A DNA stretch of 64,000 nucleotides from Verrucomicrobiota bacterium (lineage in GTDB: Bacteria > Verrucomicrobiota > Verrucomicrobiia > Opitutales > Opitutaceae), in contig JAPLTN010000112.1 in the NCBI GenBank assembly GCA_026398135.1, forward strand, positions 1-64,000. The letters are read 5' to 3'. Below, in pieces: positions 10,904 to 19,114 of the stretch. Every line of letters starts with the position of its first letter. Within the stretch, counting starts at the first letter, position 1. A program made the position numbers and the translations under genes. The notes beneath the pieces are model-generated. The model saw nothing but the letters and a program-made list of their open reading frames with translations, had not been told where the DNA came from and made no database searches.

Positions 10904-11560
10904 TCAGCGGTGGCAGCCAGAGCAGCTCTGTGGGGGTTGAACTTTCCAATCGTGGACAAACTTTTTGCCTTGTTCGATTTGCGCATCCACGCCGCCGGGA
11001 TGCTTCCAATTAAGATCGGTAACGAGTTTGGGATCACGGAGCACGGTTTCGGGCGCACGGTGACATTCCAAGCACCAGCCCATGGAAAGAGGTTTGGCGT
11101 GTTTGAGTGTATCCATCTCGTTGATTTGACCATGGCACTCGACGCATGAAACGCCTCGGGCAACGTGAACCGAGTGGTTGAAATAGACGTAATCAGGAAC
11201 TTGGTGGACTTTTACCCAAGGAACGGGATTTCCCGTCGCATAGCTTTCACGAACCGGAGCAAGCAAAGGACTGTCGGTTTTGATGATGCTATGGCAGTTC
11301 ATGCAGGTCTGCGCACTGGGCACGCTGGAAACGCCGGATTTGTCCACCCCGGTATGACAATAACGGCAATCGACCCCTAACTGGCCTGCATGCAACGCGT
11401 GGCTGAAGGGCACGGGTTGGGTGGGCGCATAGCCAACGCGGGTGTATTTGGGCGTGGCGTAGTAGGTGATGCCTGCGGTGACGATGCCCACCGTGAGCCC
11501 GATAAATATCAGGATTTGCAGCGGCAGTTTGTTAACCGACTTGGGAAACAGATTAGACAT
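10904..11560 (-). CDS. actA: Alternative Complex III pentaheme cytochrome c subunit ActA
   Basis: Multiheme cytochrome of Alternative Complex III, anchored by one N-terminal helix (about 13-35). The 218-residue product has exactly five CxxCH sites: CRYCH 65-69, CMNCH 86-90, CVECH 139-143, CLECH 163-167 and CSGCH 213-217. Extra His residues (FSHALHAG, YFNHSVHVA) can act as distal ligands. It is the first recognised act gene, followed closely by actB. Five hemes and this order are characteristic of ActA. Confidence 0.96.
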   Translation of the reverse strand: MSNLFPKSVNKLPLQILIFIGLTVGIVTAGITYYATPKYTRVGYAPTQPVPFSHALHAGQLGVDCRYCHTGVDKSGVSSVPSAQTCMNCHSIIKTDSPLLAPVRESYATGNPVPWVKVHQVPDYVYFNHSVHVARGVSCVECHGQINEMDTLKHAKPLSMGWCLECHRAPETVLRDPKLVTDLNWKHPGGVDAQIEQGKKFVHDWKVQPPQSCSGCHR

Positions 11561-11601
11561 GGGCCTAAGGTATTGACGTATGCGAAATACGCGGAGCTGG
11601 G

Positions 11602-11859
11602 TTAGAGGGTGTCACCCGAGCGGGCAACCGACCGTGAATCGGTCTGGATGGAAAATGTCGGTTTGAAATCGTTTGCCGCGGAGGAGGCGGACGAAAGGTT
11701 CCGAGCCGGCTTGGCGGCCAAGCGACCAGCACCCAGCAGGCCGAGGCCAGCTAAGCCGGCGAGGGCTTTGGCAAAAAAGGTCTTTCGCGTGTGATGATTG
11801 CTCACGGTGGGTCGTATTTGGTTAAAGTCGGGGCGCAGGTCAGAGGTCGATGATTCCAA
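11602..11859 (-). CDS. Small protein with a Tat-like or hydrophobic leader, first gene of the act operon
   Basis: Unrecognised protein lying 41 bases upstream of actA in the same direction. No ATG is available: a TTG at 11859 gives 85 residues and a GTG at 11805 gives 67. The core HTRKTFFAKALAGLAGLGLLG resembles a Tat or other export leader (with RK rather than RR), followed by a short polar tail ending near residue 85. Small Tat-like proteins of this sort accompany redox gene clusters in other bacteria. A role in assembly of the respiratory complex is only a guess. Confidence 0.55.
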   Translation of the reverse strand: MESSTSDLRPDFNQIRPTVSNHHTRKTFFAKALAGLAGLGLLGAGRLAAKPARNLSSASSAANDFKPTFSIQTDSRSVARSGDTL

Positions 11860-11955
11860 AGTAAAACAAAAACTCTATCCACCGGCCCTACTTTTTGAAG
11901 TTTAGAAGCAGGACAAAAAATGCACAGTGCGAATACTTATCAGGGTGAGCTTCCT

Positions 11956-12780
11956 TCATTTTTCAGAAACGGTGACAGCACGCCGGGTGCCAGCCACGAG
12001 ATCGAATGCTTTTGCGCCCATCACTTCGGCGATACGCGTGCGATCAGTCAGGTGATCACGGATAACGTTCACCAATGCGCTCCCCACCACCACGCCGTCC
12101 GCATAGCGTGCGACTTCGGCGACGTGCTCGCGTTTACCGATGCCGAAGCCGACCACGACCGGCAGAGCGGTGTGTCGCCGAATGGCCGCAAGCGCCTCGG
12201 GTATGCCGGTCGCCACGGCATCTCGCACCCCGGTCACACCCTCGCGCGAAACGTAGTAAAGAAAGCCTGTCGCCGCTCGCGCGATACAGGGCAGGCGCTC
12301 GGGGGGCGTGGTCGGAGCCACGATAAAAACGGTCTTCAGCCCCTCCCGCGCACAGGCCTCCGCCACATCATTTGACTCCTCGGGCGGAAGATCGAGCACG
12401 AGCAGGCCGTCCAGTCCGGCGGCCTTCGCCTCGCGCACGTAGGAATCGGTTCCGTTGGAAAACACCAGGTTGTAGTAGGTATAAAATACAAGCGGCACGG
12501 CGGGAAACTCCGCTCGCAGGGCGCGAACCAAAGCGTTAACCAGCGCCATCGTCATCCCGCCTTCAAGGGCTCGCTGCGCCGCCAACTGATTGGTCAACCC
12601 GTCGGCCAGTGGATCGGAAAATGGCACGCCTAGCTCCAGAATATCCACGCCGTTGCGCAACAGGGCCCGGCACGCATCCAACGATGTGGCGAAATCGGGG
12701 TCTCCGGCGCATAGATAAGCCACAAAAGCGGCACGGTTTTCGGATTGGGCACGGGCAAATGCGAGGGCGATACGGTCCAT
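11956..12780 (-). CDS. trpA: Tryptophan synthase alpha subunit
   Basis: Cleaves indole-3-glycerol phosphate to indole for TrpB. The ATG at 12780 (MDRIALAFARAQ) gives 274 residues, the family length; a longer in-frame extension lacks conserved sequence. The catalytic Glu and Asp lie in DILELGVPFSDPLADG, the phosphate-binding end includes VVVGFGIGKREHV and GVVVGSALV. DGLTNQ replaces the more common DGP-x-I/V-Q after the catalytic loop. No other trp genes lie in the window, so the alpha subunit gene stands apart from a trp operon here. Confidence 0.96.
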   Translation of the reverse strand: MDRIALAFARAQSENRAAFVAYLCAGDPDFATSLDACRALLRNGVDILELGVPFSDPLADGLTNQLAAQRALEGGMTMALVNALVRALRAEFPAVPLVFYTYYNLVFSNGTDSYVREAKAAGLDGLLVLDLPPEESNDVAEACAREGLKTVFIVAPTTPPERLPCIARAATGFLYYVSREGVTGVRDAVATGIPEALAAIRRHTALPVVVGFGIGKREHVAEVARYADGVVVGSALVNVIRDHLTDRTRIAEVMGAKAFDLVAGTRRAVTVSEK

Positions 12781-13080
12781 GATGAACGTTAAAACAAAGG
12801 CAGTACGGTGCGGAGCGAGCGGAAAACAACAACCCACCACGGTATACCGGGGGAGTGGCAAAGATTTTTGTTCCGTAAAAATCCACCAACTCATTGATTA
12901 ACCATTCATAAAAAACCACCCCCCCCTGCTCGATCCGCAGGTGACCTGAGCCCGATTATCCCGTGTTTCGATGCGCCCTGGGCTTCGAATCCAATCAGTC
13001 TCTTCATGGAATCGAGACAACCCAAACCGCACGGGTAACACGTGCCGCGATCCGGGCCGGAAAACGCCCGGCGAACGAAG
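12781..13080. other. Gene-free stretch upstream of trpA
   Basis: Between the trpA start and the end of the sigma-factor partner gene (both minus) I see no convincing gene. A small hairpin (CCGGGC at 13052-13057 with GCCCGG at 13066-13071) lies just past the end of the upstream gene on the minus strand, without a clear T-run, and could be a weak terminator. The trpA promoter should lie here, but no good -35/-10 pair was identified. Confidence 0.4.
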
Positions 13081-14061
13081 TCAAAACCTAAGTGATAAAC
13101 GATCCCCGCTGACACCCACCCGACTCGCCGAGGCGTAGAACTCTTCGTTGGCCTCCAAGCGATGCACAACCCGTTCACGAACGTGTGCTAATGACTTGGT
13201 CGGCCCGGTGACACCTGCATCATCCACCGTCGCCAGCAAACGCGCCTGCCGAGGATTCAATGGTGCCGTCTCCAAATTGGGCAACGCGGCGATACCTTCC
13301 TCCCACACCGCATCAAAGTTCACCGATCCCAGTGAGTCTTCGACTGCTGAATCAGTCCCTGCAATGGACGCTATCGATTCGCCGACAGAAAACCCGGCAG
13401 TCTCTAAAATCGGGGCGGTTAGACTGAACGTAGCCGGGAACGATGAGGATGAGTCCACAGTGCTCAAAGTTTCCGAACCCAAGGCCGCACCTTTTACTGG
13501 AACGTTTGTTAACCCGCCTGGACCAACCGCAGCGACTTGGTTTGCATTCAAAATCTTCCCGTCTTCAGCCAAATCACTCGTGCCCGATAAACCCTTCAGG
13601 TTAGGGGAGTCGGTCGTAGCGGCCATATCCGTGCGTGTAATGCGATCCCATTTCCCCGTAGCCAATTTGGCCGACGATCCATCGAACGATCCACTTGATC
13701 CCGTTTGCGTGCCAGCTGCCGGCTCTAGCCCCGCCGGCGTAACGACACGACTAGGCGAAACTCCGGCCAATTTTGCGTTTTTCAGATCTACGTTACCCAG
13801 TCGAAGCGTAAGAAAAAGCGCCAAACACGCGGACGCAGCCACGGGAACAAAAACCTTCCGAACCGAGGCACGGCGGAGAAAAAGCGCCGCCCCATACCAC
13901 CAGGGCGCAGGTTCGATCATTGCGGCCAGTTGCCGCTGACGCATCCGCTCATCGAACGCCTGCCAAAAAGCAGCATCGGGACGCTCCGCCCTTTTAAGGG
14001 CCAATAGCTGATCCAAACTGGGTTTATCCTTGCTGGCGGAAGATTCGGGATTGATCCTCAT
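13081..14061 (-). CDS. Single-pass membrane protein co-encoded with an ECF sigma factor (possible anti-sigma factor)
   Basis: Unrecognised 326-residue protein. Residues 1-65 form a charged cytoplasmic part (SLDQLLALKRAERPDAAFWQ), a single helix lies at about 69-88, and the rest is a Ser/Thr/Gly-rich, presumably periplasmic region ending in a charged segment. Its ATG overlaps the sigma-factor stop (ATGA), the usual arrangement for sigma/anti-sigma pairs. No zinc anti-sigma HxxxCxxC motif is visible. It could be an atypical anti-sigma factor or a regulated envelope protein. Confidence 0.75.
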   Translation of the reverse strand: MRINPESSASKDKPSLDQLLALKRAERPDAAFWQAFDERMRQRQLAAMIEPAPWWYGAALFLRRASVRKVFVPVAASACLALFLTLRLGNVDLKNAKLAGVSPSRVVTPAGLEPAAGTQTGSSGSFDGSSAKLATGKWDRITRTDMAATTDSPNLKGLSGTSDLAEDGKILNANQVAAVGPGGLTNVPVKGAALGSETLSTVDSSSSFPATFSLTAPILETAGFSVGESIASIAGTDSAVEDSLGSVNFDAVWEEGIAALPNLETAPLNPRQARLLATVDDAGVTGPTKSLAHVRERVVHRLEANEEFYASASRVGVSGDRLSLRF

Positions 14062-14693
14062 GTTTTTAAATAATCAGCTAAATCAGCCTGCATCAATTGC
14101 TTGGCGTAGTGAAGTCGCGAACGAACGGTGCCCACGGAAGTCCCCGTGATCTCGGCGATTTCCTCATGCGATAACCCATCAATTTCAAATAGTGTAACCA
14201 CGGTTCTATGCCTGATAGACAGCTTCTGCATGGCTTCGTTCAATTTTTGCTGAAGCTCACTCAGGTAAGCGGCCCGATCTGACGACACGCTGCTGTCGGC
14301 TAATTGGTCAAGTAAGCTGGTCACCGACCCGTCTTCCTGCACTTTTTCAAAACTAAAAAATCGCCTTAACTTATTCTTCTGCAAGTAATTAATCGCACCA
14401 TTTACCGCAATGCGGTAAATCCAGGTAAAAAACGACGACTGACCCTGAAAGCGATTTATCGATTGAAACGCCTTGATGAACGTATCCTGCGTGAGGTCTG
14501 CCGCATCCTCACGATTTGAAGTCATGTGATAAAGCAGGCTCCAGATTCGTTCTCGATATTTTAGCGTAAGATCATCAAAACGATCCACTTCGCCTGCTTG
14601 AACGCGCTGCACGAGATAGGCGTCCGCCTCGGCCTCGAGCCTGCGCTCGGCGGCAATCGCTCCAGCCGAAGAAAGGGTCTGTGATGCGGTCAT
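14058..14693 (-). CDS. RNA polymerase ECF-type sigma-70 factor
   Basis: Group IV sigma factor of 211 residues. Region 2 is visible as ADLTQDTFIKAFQSINRF and SSFFTWIYRIAVNGAINYL. Region 4 includes LSIRHRTVVTLFEIDGLSHEEIAEITG followed by the helix-turn-helix SVGTVRSRLHYAKQLM. An N-terminal extension of about 30 residues precedes region 2. It overlaps the downstream membrane protein gene by four bases. The inducing signal and regulon are not readable from the sequence. Confidence 0.93.
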   Translation of the reverse strand: MTASQTLSSAGAIAAERRLEAEADAYLVQRVQAGEVDRFDDLTLKYRERIWSLLYHMTSNREDAADLTQDTFIKAFQSINRFQGQSSFFTWIYRIAVNGAINYLQKNKLRRFFSFEKVQEDGSVTSLLDQLADSSVSSDRAAYLSELQQKLNEAMQKLSIRHRTVVTLFEIDGLSHEEIAEITGTSVGTVRSRLHYAKQLMQADLADYLKT

Positions 14694-14774
14694 TTCAGTA
14701 GCACAACCAAGGGGTAAAACCGTGGCGGCGGGCCTAGCAATGGATTTCTCGCATCCAGTTACCTCAGAAAACCC

Positions 14775-15788
14775 TTAGCGCAACGCAGCCAATTGAGCGC
14801 GCAACACCATGGGCAAAGCCGCCAGATGGGTGACTGGCAATTGCTGCGAGTGAAGCACAAGCGCGCGCTCAGCCTGGATAAGTTCGTTTTCAATCTCAGT
14901 TACCACTGCTGAAAATATCGCGTGCTGCTCCATTTGGGCGAGGCGCAGGGCCAGTTTTGGCTCCGCCGTCCCCTGCAGTTCGGACTCCAGATCGCTGCGT
15001 TCTGCCGGGTTGAGATGTTCGCGCAAAAGCAAAAGCGGCAAGGTGAGTTTACCGCTGGCTAAATCCGTCCCCAGCGTTTTTCCGATGCGCTGTTCCCGCC
15101 CGAAAAAATCCGCCAAGTCGTCATAAATTTGGTAAGCGATTCCAAGATGACGGCCGAAGCGGGCCGCATCGGCGGCAAAAGCCGTCGAATACCCGCCGAA
15201 ACGAGCGCCTAGAGCACAAGAAACGCGGAACAGCTCGGCCGTTTTCAAATCGATTACCCGGTCGTAATCGGCTCGCGTAATCGCCGTGGTCCGACGCCGC
15301 AGGGTTTGCACGATTTCACCCGCGCACACCCGCCGGGTCGATTCGCTCACCGCCGCGCAAACTTCCGTGGTGGGAAAGCGCGCCGCCAGATAAAGCGCAT
15401 GGGCAAAAAGCGCGTCGCCCAATAAAACCGCCGCCGCCGGACCGTATTTACGCGCTGCCGTTGGCCGTCCCCGGCGCACCGCCGCCTCGTCCATGATATC
15501 GTCGTGAACCAAGGTAGCCAGATGCACGAGCTCCACCACCGCAGCCACCCGAATAAGGTCCGCCGGCGGCTCATCGCTCCAACCCGCGAAAAACACGAGC
15601 GCAGGTCGAATACGTTTACCCGTGGTATCGATGCAGTAGTCCGCCATTTCACGGATCTCAGGCTCAAACGAAGCCACCTGCTCGCGTAAAAACCCATCCA
15701 GCGCCGCCATATGAGCCGCCACCCGCGTAAATACGTCGGCGAAATCGCGGGCAATAGGCGGGCTGGAAGCGGCGGCGGTGGCGGTCAT
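14775..15788 (-). CDS. Polyprenyl diphosphate synthase (trans-isoprenyl diphosphate synthase)
   Basis: Condenses isopentenyl diphosphate onto an allylic diphosphate to make a long-chain prenyl diphosphate, probably the quinone side chain. The ATG at 15788 (MTATAAASS) gives 337 residues. Both Asp-rich motifs are present: DDIMD in VHDDIMDEAAVRRGRPTA and DDLAD in YQIYDDLADFFG. KRIRPAL and GKTLGTDLASGKLTLP are family hallmarks. Chain length cannot be read reliably from sequence, so I give no gene symbol. It is divergent from the CPBP protease gene across about 150 bases. Confidence 0.93.
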   Translation of the reverse strand: MTATAAASSPPIARDFADVFTRVAAHMAALDGFLREQVASFEPEIREMADYCIDTTGKRIRPALVFFAGWSDEPPADLIRVAAVVELVHLATLVHDDIMDEAAVRRGRPTAARKYGPAAAVLLGDALFAHALYLAARFPTTEVCAAVSESTRRVCAGEIVQTLRRRTTAITRADYDRVIDLKTAELFRVSCALGARFGGYSTAFAADAARFGRHLGIAYQIYDDLADFFGREQRIGKTLGTDLASGKLTLPLLLLREHLNPAERSDLESELQGTAEPKLALRLAQMEQHAIFSAVVTEIENELIQAERALVLHSQQLPVTHLAALPMVLRAQLAALR

Positions 15789-15936
15789 GACGGCAATAAT
15801 CCGCCCAAGCTGACACGTGCGCACGCCCGGCGCAACCCTCGCGGGGCTAAATGATGCGCCGCCTGACGCGCCGCCGCTCACCCGGCCCACCGCGCGAACT
15901 TGCCGCCGCCGCTTTCCCCCTCACCGTTCACCCGCA

Positions 15937-16551
15937 ATGAACGATTCTCCCCTGATGCTCTTGCTCATGATTGGAGGCGGCCTGTATTTCGCCTCGATGT
16001 GGTATGGCGATTGGCAGTCAGACCGCACCGGTCTGGGTAACCACACCGCCCCCTTGCCCGGAACCACTTCCGCCAGCGCAAGCGCGATCCTAATCGCCAC
16101 CGGCGGAGCACTCCTGCTCCTCGCTGCGGAAACCTGGGGCGAAATCGTCCTCGGTCTGAGTGAGCAGCAATCCGACATCACGCTCCTCTTCGGCCTCTAC
16201 ACCTTGGTGGCCGCCCTCGTGGAAGAAGTGGTTTTTCGCGGTTACTTGGTGGTGGAAAAACGCGGTCGCACCGCGTTGCTGGCCGGGATTTTGGGCGCAT
16301 CGCTGGTCTTCGCTTTGCTGCACAACCACCTCTGGCGCTGGGACGACGAGGGCTTCGCGCTCACCTTGACCGCCAAGGGTTGGTTCAGTTTCTCGGCCAT
16401 CTTCCTCGGTTCCCTCTGGTTTTACACCTGCCGCTTCGCGAGCTGGAACCCCCGCCGCTCGCTACTTCCCTGCTTCGCCGCCCATTTCGCAAAAAACGCC
16501 GGCGTGCTCGCCATCAAGGCCATCCAGGGCCACGTCATCGGCTTGTGGTAG
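15937..16551 (+). CDS. CPBP family intramembrane metalloprotease
   Basis: A 204-residue membrane protein starting MNDSPLMLLLMIGG. It carries the CPBP/CAAX-protease signatures EEVVFRGYLV (EExxxR) and, later, SLVFALLHNHLWRW (His motif) and HFAKNAGVLA (HxxxN). About five helices. Such glutamic proteases act on membrane substrates or protect against self-produced bacteriocins; the substrate is unknown. The ATG is preferred over an upstream in-frame start because that extension lacks hydrophobic or conserved sequence. The gene is followed 10 bases later by the convergent epimerase gene end. Confidence 0.88.
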   Translation: MNDSPLMLLLMIGGGLYFASMWYGDWQSDRTGLGNHTAPLPGTTSASASAILIATGGALLLLAAETWGEIVLGLSEQQSDITLLFGLYTLVAALVEEVVFRGYLVVEKRGRTALLAGILGASLVFALLHNHLWRWDDEGFALTLTAKGWFSFSAIFLGSLWFYTCRFASWNPRRSLLPCFAAHFAKNAGVLAIKAIQGHVIGLW

Positions 16552-16561
16552 CGCGGTAAGC

Positions 16562-17527
16562 TCAGGCGCACTGACCGGCCCGCCCGAGCTCCCGCACCGT
16601 CTCCCGCAGAGTCTGCTCGATCGTGTAGCGCGGTGCCCAACCCAGCGCGCGCATCCGTCCCGTATCCAGATGCACCAGCGGACTGTCCCCCGGCCAGCCG
16701 CGCGGCTCCGCGCCATAACGCACCACCGCGCCCGCCAGCCCGAGTTCATCCAGAACGATCCGCACCACCTCGCGCACCGTTACGATGTCTTCATGGCCGA
16801 GATTAAAAACGTGCTTCGCCCCCGACGCCCGCTCCAGCGCCAGAAAAATCCCCGCCACCGCGTCGCGCACATCGAGAAACGATTTGCGCTGAGAACCATC
16901 GCCCAGCACAGCCAGCTCCGCCGGATTCGCCCGCAGCTTCGCCACGAAATCCGCCAGCACCCCGTGCCAATAACGCGGCCCCGTGCAGCTCACGAAACGA
17001 AACGCGAACGCCCGCAGCCCGTAATACTCCGCGTAAGCCTGCGCCATCGCCTCGCCCGCCAGTTTGCTCGCGCCATACAAAGATGTTTGCACCAGCGGCT
17101 CGTCCTCCGGCGTCGGGAACCGCACCGGCTCGCCATACACCGTCGCACTACTCGCCATCGCAAACGTGCGCGCCCCAACCGCACGCATCGCATCAAGGAC
17201 GTTCCACGTCGCCACCGTGTTCTGCTCCAGATCGATCCTCGGCCGCGCCGGGCCGCCGCGCACATCCGCGTTGGCCTGAAAATGAAACACCGTGTCGCAC
17301 CCTGCCATCGCCGCCGTCAACGCGGTCAAATCCAGCACATCGCCCGCCACCACCCGCAGCCGCCCATCCCCCGCATGCGCGGCCAGATGCTCGCGCCGTC
17401 CGGTGGTGAACGCGTCAAAAACCACCACCCTCTCCGCCCCGGCGGCCAGCAGCCGGTCCACCACCTGACTGCCGATAAACCCGGCCCCGCCCGTCACCAA
17501 CGCGCTCCGCACCGGCGCCGTGCTCAT
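16562..17527 (-). CDS. NAD-dependent sugar epimerase/dehydratase (extended SDR)
   Basis: Nucleotide-sugar epimerase of the UDP-glucose 4-epimerase/GDP-mannose dehydratase superfamily, 321 residues from the ATG at 17527. A Rossmann motif TGGAGFIGSQVVDRL lies at the N-terminus, DVLDL and FHFQANADVRG follow, and the catalytic YxxxK is in SLYGASKLAGEA. The C-terminal half (FRFVSCTGPRYW, LGDGSQRKSFLDVRD) is of the extended SDR type. The ATG overlaps the stop of the GmhA-like gene (ATGA). As the last gene of a heptose cluster it may modify GDP-heptose, but the substrate is not proven. Confidence 0.9.
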   Translation of the reverse strand: MSTAPVRSALVTGGAGFIGSQVVDRLLAAGAERVVVFDAFTTGRREHLAAHAGDGRLRVVAGDVLDLTALTAAMAGCDTVFHFQANADVRGGPARPRIDLEQNTVATWNVLDAMRAVGARTFAMASSATVYGEPVRFPTPEDEPLVQTSLYGASKLAGEAMAQAYAEYYGLRAFAFRFVSCTGPRYWHGVLADFVAKLRANPAELAVLGDGSQRKSFLDVRDAVAGIFLALERASGAKHVFNLGHEDIVTVREVVRIVLDELGLAGAVVRYGAEPRGWPGDSPLVHLDTGRMRALGWAPRYTIEQTLRETVRELGRAGQCA

Positions 17528-18114
17528 GCCTGCTCCGCCACGCTCCGGCGCAGCGCCTCCGTGAACATGTGGTTCACCACCAAGTGCCCGTCCTCCACCA
17601 ACCCGTATTCGTGCGCCCTCAGATGCACACACACGTCGGCCAACCCGGCCAGCCGACCGCCATCAAAACCCACCAGCGCCACCACCCGCGCCCCGTGACC
17701 GCGCGCGAACTCCGCCGCCCGCACCACGTTCTCCGAATCCCCGCTGGCCGAGATCGCCACCAACACATCCCCCGCCTCGACCAGATTCTCCATCTGCTCC
17801 ACAAATACCGCCGCGTAACCGCTGTCGTTGGCCAGCGCCGAGAACCAGGCCATGTTGTCGTTTAAACTCAATACCCGCAGCCGCCGCCGCCCCGGCGCGA
17901 CGGTGTTCTTGCCCAGATCCGCCGCCATGTGCGACGCCGTCGCCGCGCTCCCGCCGTTGCCGCAGATAAAAATCGTACGATGCCCCGCGTGCGCCGCCTC
18001 CAACACCCCGATCGCCCGCGCCACCGCCTCCGCGTCCAGCGCCGCCAACATCGCGGCCAGGCGCTCCAGATAACGGCGAACGTGATCGACCACGGCGGGG
18101 GTTTGCATGCGCAC
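17524..18114 (-). CDS. gmhA: Phosphoheptose isomerase-like SIS protein
   Basis: SIS-domain sugar isomerase expected to convert sedoheptulose 7-phosphate to D-glycero-D-manno-heptose 7-phosphate. The 196-residue product contains FICGNGGSAATASHMAADLGKN (phosphosugar binding), VAISASGDSENVV, and HLVVNHMFTEALRR near the end, matching GmhA. A GTG at 18114 and an ATG two codons later at 18108 are both possible starts. It lies between the heptose kinase (seven-base gap) and the epimerase (ATGA overlap). Length is normal for GmhA. Confidence 0.88.
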   Translation of the reverse strand: MRMQTPAVVDHVRRYLERLAAMLAALDAEAVARAIGVLEAAHAGHRTIFICGNGGSAATASHMAADLGKNTVAPGRRRLRVLSLNDNMAWFSALANDSGYAAVFVEQMENLVEAGDVLVAISASGDSENVVRAAEFARGHGARVVALVGFDGGRLAGLADVCVHLRAHEYGLVEDGHLVVNHMFTEALRRSVAEQA

Positions 18115-18121
18115 GAGCCAG

Positions 18122-19114
18122 TCAGGAAAAATTGCCCGCGTAAATCACGCGTGTGCCCTTCGGCTCGAACCCGAACGGCACCTCGCGCAGCTCCGCCAGC
18201 GCCGCCCGCACCGCCGCCTGACGCTCCAGCGCCACGTCAAAAAGGAAAAACCCGCCGCCGCCCGCTCCGAGCAGCTTGCCCCCCGTCGCGCCCGCCGCCC
18301 GCGCCCGCGCATAGATCGCGTCAAACTCCGGCGAACTCACCCCGCTCGCCATCCGCCGCTTGCGCTCCCACCCCTCGTGCAACACTGCTCCCAGCGCCTC
18401 GCTCTCGCCCGCCGCCAAGGCCGCCCGCAACGCATCCGCCTGCCCGCGCATCGCCCGTGCATTCTCCCGCCGCGCCGCGTCCAACCCCAGATTGCGCCCC
18501 TGTTCGTGCAAAATCTCCCCCGCCTGGCGCGTCACCCCGGTGTAAAACAACATCAAACGCCCCGCCAACGCCGCCATCGCCCCCTCCGGCATCGTGATCG
18601 GCTCCACCTCCACCTTCCCGTCCGGCAAAAACCGCAGGTAATTCAACCCGCCATAGGCCGCCGCATACTGGTCCTGCCGCCCGATCGGCTCGCCCAAGCG
18701 CTCCAGCTCCACCTCGCAAGCCATCGCCGCGCACGCCGCCGCCGTCATCTCTCGTCCACGCTGCGCATACAGCGCGCGCAGCAAGCCCACCGTAAACGAC
18801 GACGAACTCCCCAGCCCGCTCCCATGCGACGGGATGTCGGCAAAACTCGTTATCTCCAAGAAATCCGTCGTGCCCGCCATTTTCAGACACTCCCGGATCA
18901 GCGGATGCCGGATGTCTTCGATCCGCTCGCACAGCTCCGTCCGGGCGTATTTGAGCAAAAACTTCCGGTCGAAATACCGGTGAATCGCCAGGTAAACAAA
19001 CTTGTCGATCGCCGTGCTCACCACCGCCCCGTACTCCTCACTCCGGTAAAACGCCGGCAAATCCGTGCCCCCGCCCGCGAAGCTGATTCGGAAAGGAGTC
19101 TGGCTGATAATCAT
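18122..19114 (-). CDS. hddA: GHMP-family D-glycero-D-manno-heptose 7-phosphate kinase (HddA-like)
   Basis: Kinase that would phosphorylate C1 of heptose 7-phosphate. The 330-residue protein opens with TPFRISFAGGGTDLPAFY, the substrate-binding signature of the HddA group. It has the GHMP ATP loop GLGSSSSFTVGLL and a C-terminal GATGGKLLGAGGGGFFLF motif. The start overlaps the stop of the fused nucleotidyltransferase gene (ATGA), and gmhA follows. This is the enzyme that distinguishes the GDP-heptose branch from the ADP-heptose (HldE) branch. Confidence 0.92.
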   Translation of the reverse strand: MIISQTPFRISFAGGGTDLPAFYRSEEYGAVVSTAIDKFVYLAIHRYFDRKFLLKYARTELCERIEDIRHPLIRECLKMAGTTDFLEITSFADIPSHGSGLGSSSSFTVGLLRALYAQRGREMTAAACAAMACEVELERLGEPIGRQDQYAAAYGGLNYLRFLPDGKVEVEPITMPEGAMAALAGRLMLFYTGVTRQAGEILHEQGRNLGLDAARRENARAMRGQADALRAALAAGESEALGAVLHEGWERKRRMASGVSSPEFDAIYARARAAGATGGKLLGAGGGGFFLFDVALERQAAVRAALAELREVPFGFEPKGTRVIYAGNFS

